DNA of 64,000 bases from Erythrophleum ivorense (lineage: Eukaryota; Streptophyta; Magnoliopsida; Fabales; Fabaceae), in the NCBI GenBank assembly GCA_026724425.1, contig JAIUCV010000003.1:59511088-59575087 (forward strand), read 5' to 3'. This document shows positions 11,332 through 23,500 of this stretch, piece by piece. The position numbers were made by a program, and so were the translations under genes. How positions within the stretch are numbered: position 1 is the stretch's first letter; every line of letters starts with the position of its first letter. Under the pieces are notes generated by a model. It was not told the DNA's origin. It did not search any database and saw only the letters and a list, made by a program, of their open reading frames with translations.

Positions 11332-12771
11332 ATGGCGTCCAGTTTCCGTCCACACTCCGTCATCTTTATCATCATCGCCATCTGCTTCCTCGCTAAGGCC
11401 GTTAACTCCATCCCTGCCGAAGAATTCGATTCCATGCTTGACACTCTGCGGATCAGAGGCTACGAACTCTTCTGCAACGCCATTGTCACCTCCGACCTCC
11501 AGTTCGAGCTTCTCTCCAGCCAAAACGACAGCGGAAACCGCCCTTCCTTCACCTTCTTTCCCCCCATCGATTCTTCCCTGTTCGCCCTTGACATGACCCA
11601 AACGGCGTCGTCTTACATCAACACCCTCAGCTTCCACGTTGTCCCCCGCCGCCTCTCTATCTCCGATCTCCTCAGCCTCCCCGCCGGCTCCTCCCTCCCC
11701 ACCCTCCTACCGCATCGTTACCTCAACGTTACCCAAAGCCCCGGCTTGGTCGCCGTCGGCGGCGTCAATGTCGCTTTCCCCGGTCTGTTCTACGGACGCG
11801 ACGTCGCCGTTCACGGCCTTTCCGGCATTATCAGTCTTCGATCAAGTGCGGCCACCGGAGTTGTCTCTGGTTCTCCGGTTGGTTTTTCCGATAGTCAGTC
11901 TTTCCCTCCCAGAACTGGTCCCAGTTCATCGGAGAATTATCCGGCTATGGCTCCGAGTCCGATTGCCCGTCCGGTCTTGCCTCCGATCCCAATGTTCAGT
12001 TCTTTAAACGTCACGAACCGTGCGGGTTCCCCTCCTCCGGTGGAAAATATTCTGCCGGTAAATCGAAAGGCTCACGCTCCAGCACGTGAACCTGCTGATG
12101 CTAATAGCCCTTCTCACGCTGCTTCGCCGTTTAATCGAGCGGTTTATCCTCCAGAACCTGCTGAATCGAATTCTCTGGACAATCCAATGATTCATGCTCC
12201 GGAAGATAGCCATTCCCTCGCTGCTTCGCCGTTTACTCTAGCGGTTCATCCTCCAGAACCTGATGAACCGAGTTCTCTAGATAATCTAATGATTCATGCT
12301 CCGGAAGGCAGCCATTCTCTGGCCCGTTCGCCGGTGATTCAGGGTATTTCTCCTGCTAGCTCGACTGAATCGCCGGCGAATATCTATGTTCTTCCGCCGA
12401 TGGTCTCGCATGCTTTCACTCCAACATCTGAGTCACAAGAGTATCGTTATTCTTCGATATCTGCACCACCATTAGAATATTCCGACGCGATGGTTCCGGC
12501 GGCTATGAGCCTTGATATGCGGCCGCCGAACAAACATGAGGTTACACCGATCAAAACCTCCAGAGGCGATTCCGAGGGACTGATAAAAACGGTGCGTTTT
12601 GCCGATGAAGGGCCGGAGATGCCTCCGCCGTTGATTGCTGCGCAAAAAATGCCTGAGGAATGTGAACCGTTGGATGGTATCGGTCACTGTGTGGATCCAG
12701 ATGTAGAGCTGGGATTGCAGCACTCCACTCATCAGCACACGAAATGCCGCTACGTTCTGACTTGTGAGTGA
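11332..12771 (+). CDS. Fasciclin-like (FAS1 domain) secreted cell-wall protein
   Basis: Single exon, 479 aa from the ATG at 11332 (an in-frame TTG nine codons upstream is not a plant start). Residues 1-26 form a signal peptide (SVIFIIIAICFLAKAVNS). A single FAS1 domain spans roughly residues 30-175, with the usual 'FTFFPPIDSSLF' and 'LSFHVVPRRLSISDL' segments, so an extracellular adhesion or wall role is expected. N-glycosylation sites NVT occur twice, and a Pro/Ser-rich middle (about 185-400) is suitable for arabinogalactan attachment. It contains two tandem 34-residue repeats. The C-terminal 40 residues hold four Cys and end without a hydrophobic tail, so no GPI anchor is expected. This resembles the FLA19-21 group rather than the classical GPI-anchored FLAs. 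GC content is far above the surroundings. Exact orthologue uncertain. Confidence 0.88.
   Translation: MASSFRPHSVIFIIIAICFLAKAVNSIPAEEFDSMLDTLRIRGYELFCNAIVTSDLQFELLSSQNDSGNRPSFTFFPPIDSSLFALDMTQTASSYINTLSFHVVPRRLSISDLLSLPAGSSLPTLLPHRYLNVTQSPGLVAVGGVNVAFPGLFYGRDVAVHGLSGIISLRSSAATGVVSGSPVGFSDSQSFPPRTGPSSSENYPAMAPSPIARPVLPPIPMFSSLNVTNRAGSPPPVENILPVNRKAHAPAREPADANSPSHAASPFNRAVYPPEPAESNSLDNPMIHAPEDSHSLAASPFTLAVHPPEPDEPSSLDNLMIHAPEGSHSLARSPVIQGISPASSTESPANIYVLPPMVSHAFTPTSESQEYRYSSISAPPLEYSDAMVPAAMSLDMRPPNKHEVTPIKTSRGDSEGLIKTVRFADEGPEMPPPLIAAQKMPEECEPLDGIGHCVDPDVELGLQHSTHQHTKCRYVLTCE
12121..12324 (+). repeat. Two tandem 102-bp (34-codon) repeats inside the FAS1 gene
   Basis: Units 12121-12222 and 12223-12324 both encode the pattern A-S-P-F, then AV(Y/H)PPEP, LDN, MIHAPE and SHSLA. 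They differ at scattered sites but keep frame, so the duplication extended the Pro-rich linker without damage. A third partial start (ARSPVIQG) follows. Confidence 0.85.
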
Positions 12772-14107
12772 AAGCTTGGATCATACATTCAATTTCGGTT
12801 CTTCTACCTTTTTTTTTTCTTTCCTTTCTTCGAAAAGAAAAATGTTTTGGTAGCAAATGTATGAAATTTGTTTTACTGTCTTGCTTCTTTGCCCAGAAAT
12901 CAAGGGAGCCAAACAAACGTACATGTAAAAATTGATTCTGGAATTGAATTTTCAGGGTATAGTAATTGTCATTTGTCAATCAACCCTACATCCAGAAATC
13001 TGGAAATTTGCTGTTGGAAAGTGTTTTTTATTTTAGTTTCAAGAATCAAAATATATGTTCTCATGATTAATAGGGCTGTTACTGACTATAAGATAGTTTA
13101 AGGGATAGACAAACCAGACTGAAAATTGAAATTTTCATTTCGGCTTTACCTTATGGGTTGCCCCAGTGAATTTTACTGAATATAAATCTCCACTTATCAG
13201 TTTTGCATCAAACCCAAGCTTAATTTTAGGATGAGCAGACTTGATTTTGTGACTTTGACCTCAACCTTACATTTGAAATCTGTAAATTAAATAAGAAAGG
13301 CAATTAATTTATAGTGTTTTTGAATAAATGGCGAAAAGCCTACAAATTACGTTTGTGTACCTGTGTTTGCTTGAAGCATTACTTTATTGCTTTGCTCGAA
13401 ACGTGATCTGAGAGACAGAAAAACTTATCCAAACACGTAGATAGTGTATTGCAGATGCATTTCAACTAGTTTAGTGTTAAACTTACTAAGAGGTTAGCTT
13501 TCTACTATTATTTTTATTTTGAGTTATTTAAACATTAATTATTTATATTTGGGTAATTCTACTTATATTAAGACTTGTAAAATTGACCGTCATTGTTTTA
13601 TTCACCTTTTAATATTGAAATTAAACAAATAAAAGTTTGGAAATTCCCCTCGGGAGGGGAGTTTTTCTAATATAAGAAATTATATATAAGGGTTGATATA
13701 TTGTAAAATTAATAATAAAAAATTTTAAAAATCAAAATTATACTTAAATACTGTAAGTATTATCAAATTTTAAGAAATTTATTATTAAATATAAAAAATT
13801 CACTATTAAATATAAAAAATATTTAATTTTCTTACATCCAATAATAAATTTTTTTAACTCAATAATAAATCTCTTAAAATTTAATTATAATTATAACCTT
13901 TAAAAATAATCTCAATTTTTAAAATCCTTTGTTAAAAATTTTATAAAACTTAAATCTTTGAATAAAATTTTTCCATTACATATGGGAATATGGACAAGTG
14001 GATGGCCTTTTTTGCTTCAATAATCAATCAGAAATTCTAGGATGGATATTTTCCAGTTGCCACCGAGGATGCAATCAGAATTTGAGTCTTTCACTTTTTA
14101 AGTTTCA
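12772..14107. other. 3' flank of the FAS1 gene and AT-rich spacer
   Basis: 12772-13100 is T-rich and probably includes the 3' untranslated region. The rest is AT-rich. 13690-13930 has many short repeated ATTAAATATAAAAAAT-like words. No gene seen. Confidence 0.4.
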
Positions 14108-14261
14108 GGGGTTATAAATTGTTAGTTTAAAAGTAAAAATTGTAATTGAGAGATAAAAAAATTATAACTGCAAATTAAAAAATTCTAACTAAAGTACAAT
14201 TAGAATTTTTAATTTCTCAGTTGTAATTTTTATTTTCAAATTTATAATTTAAATCCTTAAA
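14108..14261. repeat. Short inverted-repeat element (MITE-like)
   Basis: The left half (AGGGGTTATAAATTGTTAGT onward) is the imperfect inverse of the right half (inverse begins AAGGATTTAAATTATAAATT), giving a near-complete 150-bp hairpin. It lies about 280 bp beyond the stop codon of the helicase gene. Confidence 0.55.
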
Positions 14262-14398
14262 AATAAAAAAGAAAACCTATTTTTTCCTTCTCTGGAATCC
14301 TTCTAGAAATTGCCCTTTTACAAAAGAGATGGCATGCTCTCATGCCATTTTTCAGATAAAATAGTGTGAAAATTACAATTTTTCTATCCCTCTCCCCA

Positions 14399-14430
14399 CC
14401 CCCCCCCCCCCACCCTCCCCCCCAAAAAAA
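14399..14430. repeat. C13/C7-A8 homopolymer tract in the helicase 3' region
   Basis: C13 at 14399-14411, then ACCCT, C7 and A8. On the transcript strand this is U8 followed by broken G-runs of 7, 3 and 13, a potential G-quadruplex in the 3' untranslated region, about 110 nt after the stop codon. Confidence 0.85.
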
Positions 14431-14539
14431 AGGAAAAAAATACAGATAGATAAAGGAGAGAACGCGCTGGTCACAGATTTGGGAGATAAACAACACCTAT
14501 ATCTGCTCAGCGAAACAACTATTAATAACAACAGCCAAT

Positions 14540-17500
14540 CTAATCTTCATCATAACCTGCATAATCCATATCAGCGTCACCATCTCCATAGTCATGGTCC
14601 TCAGCTTGAGCTTGGTCCACATCTGCAGCATTGTCAAGTGGTACGTTATTATCAATCTCGTCGGCTGCCACCATCAACTGAGGTGCTTCTGGTATCTTTG
14701 CTTTCATGGATGTCAGATTTTCATCGCTGAAAAACGAAGAATAGGGTTTGGGAACCTACAGCAGGAAATTGTCAAGTTAGTCGCCACGTTCAAATATTCA
14801 GTTAGAATGACAATAAAATATTAAATAAACTTTCAAAATGTCTAACCAATGAGGAGAGGTTTGAGTCACTAATTCAACCAATTATTTTCAATGCTTTATT
14901 TTGATACATAAGTTTATAATTGAAAATTAAAAAAAAAATCTAGTCCGGTTCTATTACCTTGTTCATTGATTCAACCGCCAGATCAATTAGGTTCAATTGC
15001 AAATACAGTCTAACTGTTGGGCCAGCCAGGCTGGTGGGCATCCTATAACTACGGAAAATGGTTACATTTTCATTGTTTATATATATATATATATATATAC
15101 ATATATTGTTTTCGTTGTATTGCATATAGTAAAATATCTAAATGACTTCTCAGAGCATTACCTTAAATAAAGAATCCCTCTTCTCAGCACTTTCCACAAG
15201 CTTATTCCATTGCTTACTCCTCCTCAATGTTGAGGCAGATCCAACCACCTATAAAAAGAACCAAAACTCAGATCACATTAAGGTGTATGTACCGAAGGAA
15301 ATTGAGGCGTTGAAGGCTTTTGAGTTAACTCTGGATGGTACAGTACCAACACTGCAGATTTTGCCCTAGTGATACCGACATTCATTCGCCGAATGTCCTC
15401 CACAAACCCTATCCCTCTATCTTCGCTTGCCCTGACACAAGAAAATATTGCGATGTCCTTTTCACGTCCCTGAAAGAGAGAAAAAAGTATCCTTTAATCA
15501 CACATCTGATGTTTTACCCACTCATATGGCAATCCTTGATAATATGTACCATGAAGATGAAAGTTACCACTCAACTATACTTGACTACTACTATAGGTAG
15601 CATCTTCTTCCGGTAAAGTATTAAATGCTATATATAAAATTCAATTTAGGCATTAATTCTATTCCTCTGACATTGAAATTTATTAAAGATGGATCATTTG
15701 AAAACTTTCAAATATGCACCTTCCCACGCATCTTGTGTTCCAGACAGTTATATATTAGAACTATATTCAAATAGAGTAATTTTATGGAGAGCTTGACCTC
15801 TTAGGAGGTTAGTTATTCACCATTAAATATACATTGAGATTCTCGTAATAATTCATAGGTTATGTAATAAATTAAAAAGACTCACGCACGAATCTCAAGG
15901 TGGAGTTAACAGTGAGAGCTCAATCTCTACATAAAATCACTCATCCAAATATTTGCCTTATTGACAATTTGATCAATACCATAGGCAAATATGGAAAAGG
16001 AGGATATCATATGGGAAACATTGAGCTGGTTTACCTGGCAACCATCAACAGTACATATGTCCACTACTTTCTCTGCTGACACTCCAAAAGTCTCCTCAAA
16101 ACGTCTTTGGAAGAGCTTTACTTGTTGACTATAGGGAGAAATTATTGCAAGTTGGTTACCAGACTTCAGCACCGGATATAATGTTACGAGCTTTTGATAT
16201 AGAAGCAGGACAAATTCAACTTCCTCAACATTTACCCATGAACCACTTCCAGATGGCCGAGCCTCTTTTCCCTCATGTACGTCAAAGAAGCAAAATGGGC
16301 CAAAGCAGCGGTAATTATGCCATTCACGTTCTGTCCGGAATTTGACGTCCTCCCCATCTTCCAGTGAATCTTCATAAAACTCCCTGGAAGGAAAGCTTCT
16401 GATCTGTTGAGAGTCACACATCAGATACCTACTTAAGCAGTGTCAAATGTGCATATAATATATATATATATATGGGAGAGAAATAAAAAATAAGATGCAA
16501 GATAACTGTAGACAAACCTGCAGAGGAAATCCTTGATACTCAAGTCCCAGTCCACAATAAGTGTATTATTTGTATTATATATTGGGTGGATAGAAGGATA
16601 AGTATTATTAGAGGAAGAGTAAAGAAATGCAACTAGGATAGAAGATATCCTTCCCCCCCCCCCCCCCCCCCAAAAAAAAGGAAGGAAGGAAGGAAAAAGT
16701 CAAAGCCAAGAAGGCTCAAAAAACAGCAGGGAATTCTATCTCACTGCCTACCTGAAATAGGGACCCCTTGAAACATGGATAAGTAATCGATCCAAAGTAA
16801 TTTGCAGCAGGATTACTCTCTTCTTGTTCAAATGATGCAATAAGATTTCTCTGTCTCTCTTTTTCTTTTGGTGGGGGGGGGGGGGGGGGGGGGTTGCATT
16901 TTCAAATTTCACTTGACAAACTATCGCAGAGAAAGAAAGAAAGAAATCGACAGTACTTAATTGTTAGACTTCCTTTAAATTGGTATGCATCGAAGGAAAA
17001 GAAAAAAACTAGTTATTATAAAAGTCATTGCGAGATAGCCTTTCCGTAGAAAAAGAATACTTGATGTCTAGGGCCTTAATATCTGCCTGAGTGCCCATAC
17101 AAAGTGAAAGAGGCAGAAATCTTCCTGACAACAATGCCTTGGAACTTGGTTTTCAGATGCAATTATGTCAAGCTCGATTATTCATTTAGACACTAACCGT
17201 GTGACCAAGTATATTCAACAATCTATTTTCCGAAAATGCCACTAATGCACTAACCTCAGGATGCATTCGGTATTGGGTCTTCAACATTTTCACAGGATAG
17301 CCACCCTGCTTCAATCTTTCAAACAAGCTTGTGCCATATCTTAAATTCAAGAAACAAAAAGCAAAAATTACATGGGCTGAAATGTCTTAATCCCAAAACT
17401 GAAATGGGTAAAGTTATGACTATCATTGAGAAAAAAAAAAAAAAGGCCTACCCATGATTCTTTGCCACATCTGAAATCACAGTTGCTGGAAGTTGAGCTG

Positions 17501-20500
17501 GATCACCTACCTTAAAGGAATAAAAAATGCAGCAGCAGTTAGGACAAGATAAGGCACAACAATTATTATAGGAATGCAAAGTTCAGCACATTTAAATTTT
17601 AAATATCTTTTTCAGTTGGTTTTTTTTTTGGGGGGGGGGGGGTTTCTTATCAAAGAAATTTTGAGAGCAGAGAAGAGAAAATACAATTTGAAGGAGGAGA
17701 AAAATCTTTCCACTTTGCCAGGCATTGTTTAACTTAACAGTATATTCAGAGATGAATTATGAATCTCATATTTTAACTACCATTTCAAATATTATTAAGA
17801 ATTAAAATATATCTACCAAGTAAAACTGAGCATATTGAGACATAATTGCAACTTAAAATACTGATAAAACATAAAATATAGATTGGGGTACTATAATGCA
17901 GCAGTAATAAAATGTACCAGAAATACTTTTTTGCATTGATTGGCCAAGGGAACAAGAGTTGCAGGTTCCACCTGTTTAGGGGTAAATGTCATACATCATA
18001 TAATAGATAGATAAATACAAAATAACCAACATTAATTTTGCACATGGGCAGACAAATTACTTCATGCTAAATATCCCACCCAGGGAAGCCAAAGCAAATT
18101 TATCAAATTGACCCTAATATTCTACAACTGACAAAAATGTCATGTGTTATATATGAAGAGTCATGAATATGTTAAAATTGATATAATGCTTTTTTTGAAG
18201 AAAAGACCTCAAATTCAAAGGTGCTCCTTGTCTGTAAATTACATAATGTCCAACAAAATATCTATAATTATATAAAGCCCAACACCCCCCCCCCCCAAAA
18301 AAAAAAAAGTACAAACATAGTGAAGAATCCAAATTATTACACCAGTATGCGTAGACCAATGTTGATACACGATAGTTAGCATAAACAAACAGAAATTATT
18401 GTAACAACCCTAAAACTAAATGTCTTTTACCATCATGCAACTTAATGAAGTTGATGTTTAGTATGTAAATTTCATATTTTTTTGTCAGAGTAACCCCAAT
18501 AAACCATAATCATTCAAGTTTCTCTCCTACAATCCCGTCCATGATGATGATGGCAATGCATTGAGTAAGAATGACTGCTAAATGATAGATCATCTTTTTC
18601 CTCTTTTAATTTCACCAAAATCAACTTTGGTTCCTAAAAGATGTCCGCCCCCCCCCCCCCCCAAAAAAACAAAAAAGAAAAAAGAAAAGGGAAAGCAGAA
18701 AGAGGAAGAGTAATTGCTATGTTTCCCTTTGACATGCATGTTTTTTGCTTGAATAAAGAATCACTTGGAAGCACTGGATAAATATTATCTCCATGGCATT
18801 AACAGCTTAGCTTGAAGCTAAAACCTTAATTTTTCATGATGATGAGAATTCACTGGAAACGCTAACACAACACTTCTTGCAAACATTATCCATCAAAAAA
18901 TGAAGTGAGCTTCCCTCTTATGCCAGGGATCCTGCTCGACATCCAGGTATAATGTTTTGTACCCATCTTAAGTAAAGGTTATGCCCATTTTCTAAAATAT
19001 TACAGAAATGCGCTAAAGAAAAGTATGAAGTTCAGCTGAGAGAGAGTAATACATCTTAAGATCACATTTGTTAAAAAGAAAAGTATGAAGCTCTGGCTAT
19101 GATGATTTTGTTGCCCAGCCCCCTGACTACTAGTCATAAAAAGAGAAAAGCTAACTCAAAAGCAGTACAACTTCTCTATATCTCCTCTGCCTCCCTCCCT
19201 CTCTATATCCAAAAATCTAAACCAATTTGCAAAACTACTATGCTTCCAAACATGGGTATTCCATTATAATAACACTAAAACTTGGCTGGCGAAATATCCA
19301 TAGGAAATGTAAGAGCTTTGGTCAAACTTTGCTAAATTAAATTATATTATGCACATCTATCAACTGAATGACACAACAACTAAACAAACAAGAGTGTAAA
19401 CTTACAGCTTGTGCTGCTTCATCTATGATCACTACATCAAAGCCACGATTTAGTTTACTGAAAACATGAGAACCACTAAAGCTGAGGGTTGAGAAGACCT
19501 GACAAACACAAAGAAAACACTGAGAAAACCACATTGCTTCTTTTGTGTTATGTATGTGCGTGTGTGTTTTCATTTTTGTTTTTTTAAAAAAAAAATTCAA
19601 CAGAAAGGTTAAACATACTATTGTGGCTTCATCCAAAATTGCAGCCCGAATACTTTCATCATCAGTTCCTGTAGCTCCACTACTCTGTTTATCAGTGGAT
19701 GATTTGTTAGCAGTATTCCGTTTTTGTTTCACCTGCAAGTAGAATTTACAGCATCAAAATCTGACCTATAGCATGATTCAATGGAATTCTAAAGAAAAGT
19801 AGTTAATCTTAAAAAGATAAGACAGAATAACGCAATATAACCTCCTTCATTGACACCTGCCACACATCCAACTGGATAATTATTTCCAATGAGATGATTT
19901 TCTAAAGGAATATTAATTAGAATAGAGGATTTTCAATGAACATTTAGACCATATATAGTACTGAGGCTTCCAAATAAATTAGCAGATGCCCATGGTATTA
20001 TAACCAAATTTTATTGAATCAGTGGCATGGAAAATTAAAGGATAACAGTGATAGAACAGCTATTAAAGAAATAATCAGTGTTATCTTCATATACATACAA
20101 GTTCATCTAGGGCAACTGACTTGATAGAATGATGTGCTTTAAGACCAATCCGCACAATTTTAGGGCAATAAGCACGGTCACTTTCATCATGTACACCTGA
20201 GAACATCCCATGAACAATAACAATAATTAATTAACAAAAACCGTATTAGATGGAGGATTTCTCTAAAAGCAGATCTCTAGAGAAAAATAAGCGAAGTTAC
20301 ATGGTTAGCCTGCTTATAATTAGAAATGATCAATAACAAGGGCTAGCAAACGACTGACCATGCAGCCTGCACGGTATTAACTTCTCCCTAGGAAGGATTC
20401 CCCACTTGAAATCTCAACCCCCAATAAAAAAATTTTAAAAAAAATTATGTAACAAAAACTACAGACTCATAAAGCACACATGTCATATCTTAACTACTTA

Positions 20501-23500
20501 CTAAAAATATTCAATACAGAAGGTGAAAACCTTCAGACCTTTGAGCATTTGTATTCTTTAAATGCCAAACGTCATTATTGAAAGTAATACACTTAACGCA
20601 GAATTACTTTCTATTGACAAATTACTAAGTGTTGCATGCTATATGAGAAAAATAATCGCCAGCACCCTTCTATTTAAAAAGCTTATTTCACATGTTGCAG
20701 GTAATTGTAATGCAAACACAAACATTTTCCAAAGAAAATAGATTTAAAGAATGCAAAATCTGCATGTAACACAAGAAGCCAACAGTACTTTTGTTGCCTC
20801 ACATATTAGAAGGCAAGAAGAAAGATGGCATGAGGAAGTTAATACCTCCATTTAAAACACGCAACACAATCTCATCCAGGGCAGAATTTGATGGGGCACA
20901 AACTAGCACTCGAACACGATACTTGCGACTTGAGGTTACGGCTTCTGGTTTCTAAAAACATTAAAAAAATTAGAAGAGATAATTTAGTGAAATTAATATG
21001 TTGAAAGAATGATTCATACTCACTAATTCATTTCCAGTGGTTGGGTAAAGACCATCATCGCCATCCTTTGGCATCAAACTGTCCCTGGGATTAACGCCAG
21101 TCAACCATGGAGATGCCTGTCCCCAATGCTTGTATCTGCATAAGGAAAAGACAATACAAAAAAATTCATAACAAACATTTAAGAAAACTACCATACAAAC
21201 TATTATTTAACAACAAAGCTCACATAACACTCTCTTTGTTCCTGTTAGGTTGGGCTCATGGCAGAAGTGCTTATACAGTTATAATAATATACCCAATTTG
21301 TGTTGTTCTGGTCTACTAGAGCTGATAAGGCAACGTTAATCAGGAAGATGAGTGACTAGGGATAGGCAAAATACCCAAACTCTATGGGTACCCACAATAC
21401 CCACTTAGATCTAGGTATGGGGGGTTTGATGGTATTTTAAGGGTCTGAGTTTGAGTAGTATGACACACACTGTACCCCAAGCTTGCAGGGTGTATATATA
21501 TATTTATATATTACATTACAACAACAACAACAACAAAGCCTTTTCCCATTAAGTGGGGTTGGCTACATGGATCAATCGACGCCATAAGCACCTATCGTAA
21601 ATCATATTTTTAGACAAACCATTTAAATCTAAATCTCTCTTAATAATTTCTCCTATAGTTTGTCTTGGTCTTCCTCTACTCCTAATTATTGGACTATTCT
21701 CCATCTCATTTAAATCTAACTAAATTACATTATATTACTTTAAAAATATATATAAAAAACAATAATAGAAGATCAAACAAATAAATAGGTAGTGAATAAA
21801 GTTTGTAGTATATAATGTAATTTTTTTATGCATAATTATATATAGCTAGTCTAATTATTGTATAATAAAATTATATCAAATATTGGGTATTGGATATCCT
21901 ATTTGCCCATTGGTATCAGACAGATACTGAGTATCCAAAGGCTAAATTCGAATCTACCCATTAGTTGATTGGACATTAACTTTTGCTATCAGTACCCTAT
22001 CCCATATTGGATCGATATCAGATACTCTTTTTGAACAGATACCCAAAATACTCGAACCCATTGCCATCCCTTATATATGAACACATTTTATGTAAATAAA
22101 TCTCAACTTGAGAAAAACTTGTTCATTTTTGAAATTTTTCTGGATAAATGGGTCTAGGTCCGGCCATTCAGGGATTCAATGGGGATGGGGAATTTATAAC
22201 CAGCTAAATAGGGATCCAGGAATAGGGAATTTTTTACCAGCTAAATAGAGATCCAGGAATGGAGACTACAGTACCCTACCTATACCCTACCAATGATTAT
22301 CCTTATGAGTGGCTAAGTAAAGGTTACAAATAGAATCTGAATTTTTATCCTACTGTCACCTAGTCACTGCTATTTTTCAGAGCTTTATATAAATATCAGA
22401 ATTTCCCATATTGCATTTCTAATTTGATTTAAAATAATTTTACTTATGAATTACTGGAAGATAAGCCCTGCTAATAGAACTAACATGTGATAATCTAACG
22501 AGCTGGCAAAGGGAAACTAAGGAGGTGATTTTTTTTTTGGGGGGGGGGGGGGGGAGGTTCCGGAAAAAGACTTTAATGGATTTCCCAAAAAGAAAATAAC
22601 AAAAGGAATTATGATGCAAGAAATACAAAAGATAACCAATATCCAGGACACAAAGGTTACTCGAGCAAGAAAAACCCAATATTCTACATACTTCTCCTCA
22701 ATTGGCAATTGTGGCCCACGCTTCAGCTCAAGTGCCCCACTCCTAAGAAGCAAAAGAAATTAATACATCAGCTAAGAAATTTATTAATTAAGACACATCA
22801 GGAAAATATCCGAGCATACAAATTGCTTAGATCCTTAAGGCATACTTGGTAGAAGCAAAATTTTCCAATTTTCACTTCCTCCACTGCATTCCCTCAAATT
22901 TCACCTCTACCAAGCACACTCTTGTACTACAGTACTCAAGATAACAATAAAAACCAGCAACATAGAGATCACTACAAAAATCTCAAAAGAGCCATACTTA
23001 GAATGCACTCTTGCTGGAGTTGCATGCAAAATGGTACTTAGAAGCCCAAGTATGGTCTGAGTCTTTCCAGTCCCTGGGGGCCCCTAAAAGAATTTTGGTT
23101 AGAATCAATTAAGTATTTAGAAAGGCCAACTACCGACAGACAAATTACATCACTAGCAATCCAGACACATTCCACACAAAGATTACAAGAAGACAATGCA
23201 TGTCAGAAGAAATTACAGAAACAAGTTCATCATATAAACAGAACCTAGATCCAGACGTAATATATTAAAAGGTCTGACCCAATAACTGTTGACACAGCTT
23301 TGTATGATAAGAGATTTATTTTTTAAAAAAATGTAGGAGGAATTACATCCCTCCTAGATAAGAAGAAGATGATGTTATTGATGTGAAGAGGGAGAACTAG
23401 AAGACTAGATGCTGGCAAGCAAATTTTACAATTTCACCAAAAATTAATTTCCTTAACCCTACCATCTCTTTGATGCTGCAATAGCTGTCTTCATTTTTAG

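Larger units (their letters stand above)
16653..22554. repeat. Six long G/C homopolymers in helicase introns
   Basis: The tracts on the plus strand are C19-A8 (16653-16679), G21 (16873-16893), T10-G13 (about 17620-17642), C12-A12 (18285-18308), C15-A7 (18648-18669) and T10-G16 (about 22529-22554). The span given covers all six; the sequence between them is ordinary intron and exon. In almost every case the G/C run directly abuts an A/T run. Both orientations occur relative to transcription. Confidence 0.85.

Noticed and set aside
14960..15110. (TA)n run near 15080 as a regulatory TATA element
   Set aside because: It is a microsatellite inside an intron, with no start context.
14940..15125. 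Open minus-strand stretch that looked like the helicase's penultimate exon
   Set aside because: No acceptor gives an open frame in the required phase. The true last exon, with the conserved KPYSSFFSDENL text, is at 14540-14755, so this is intron.
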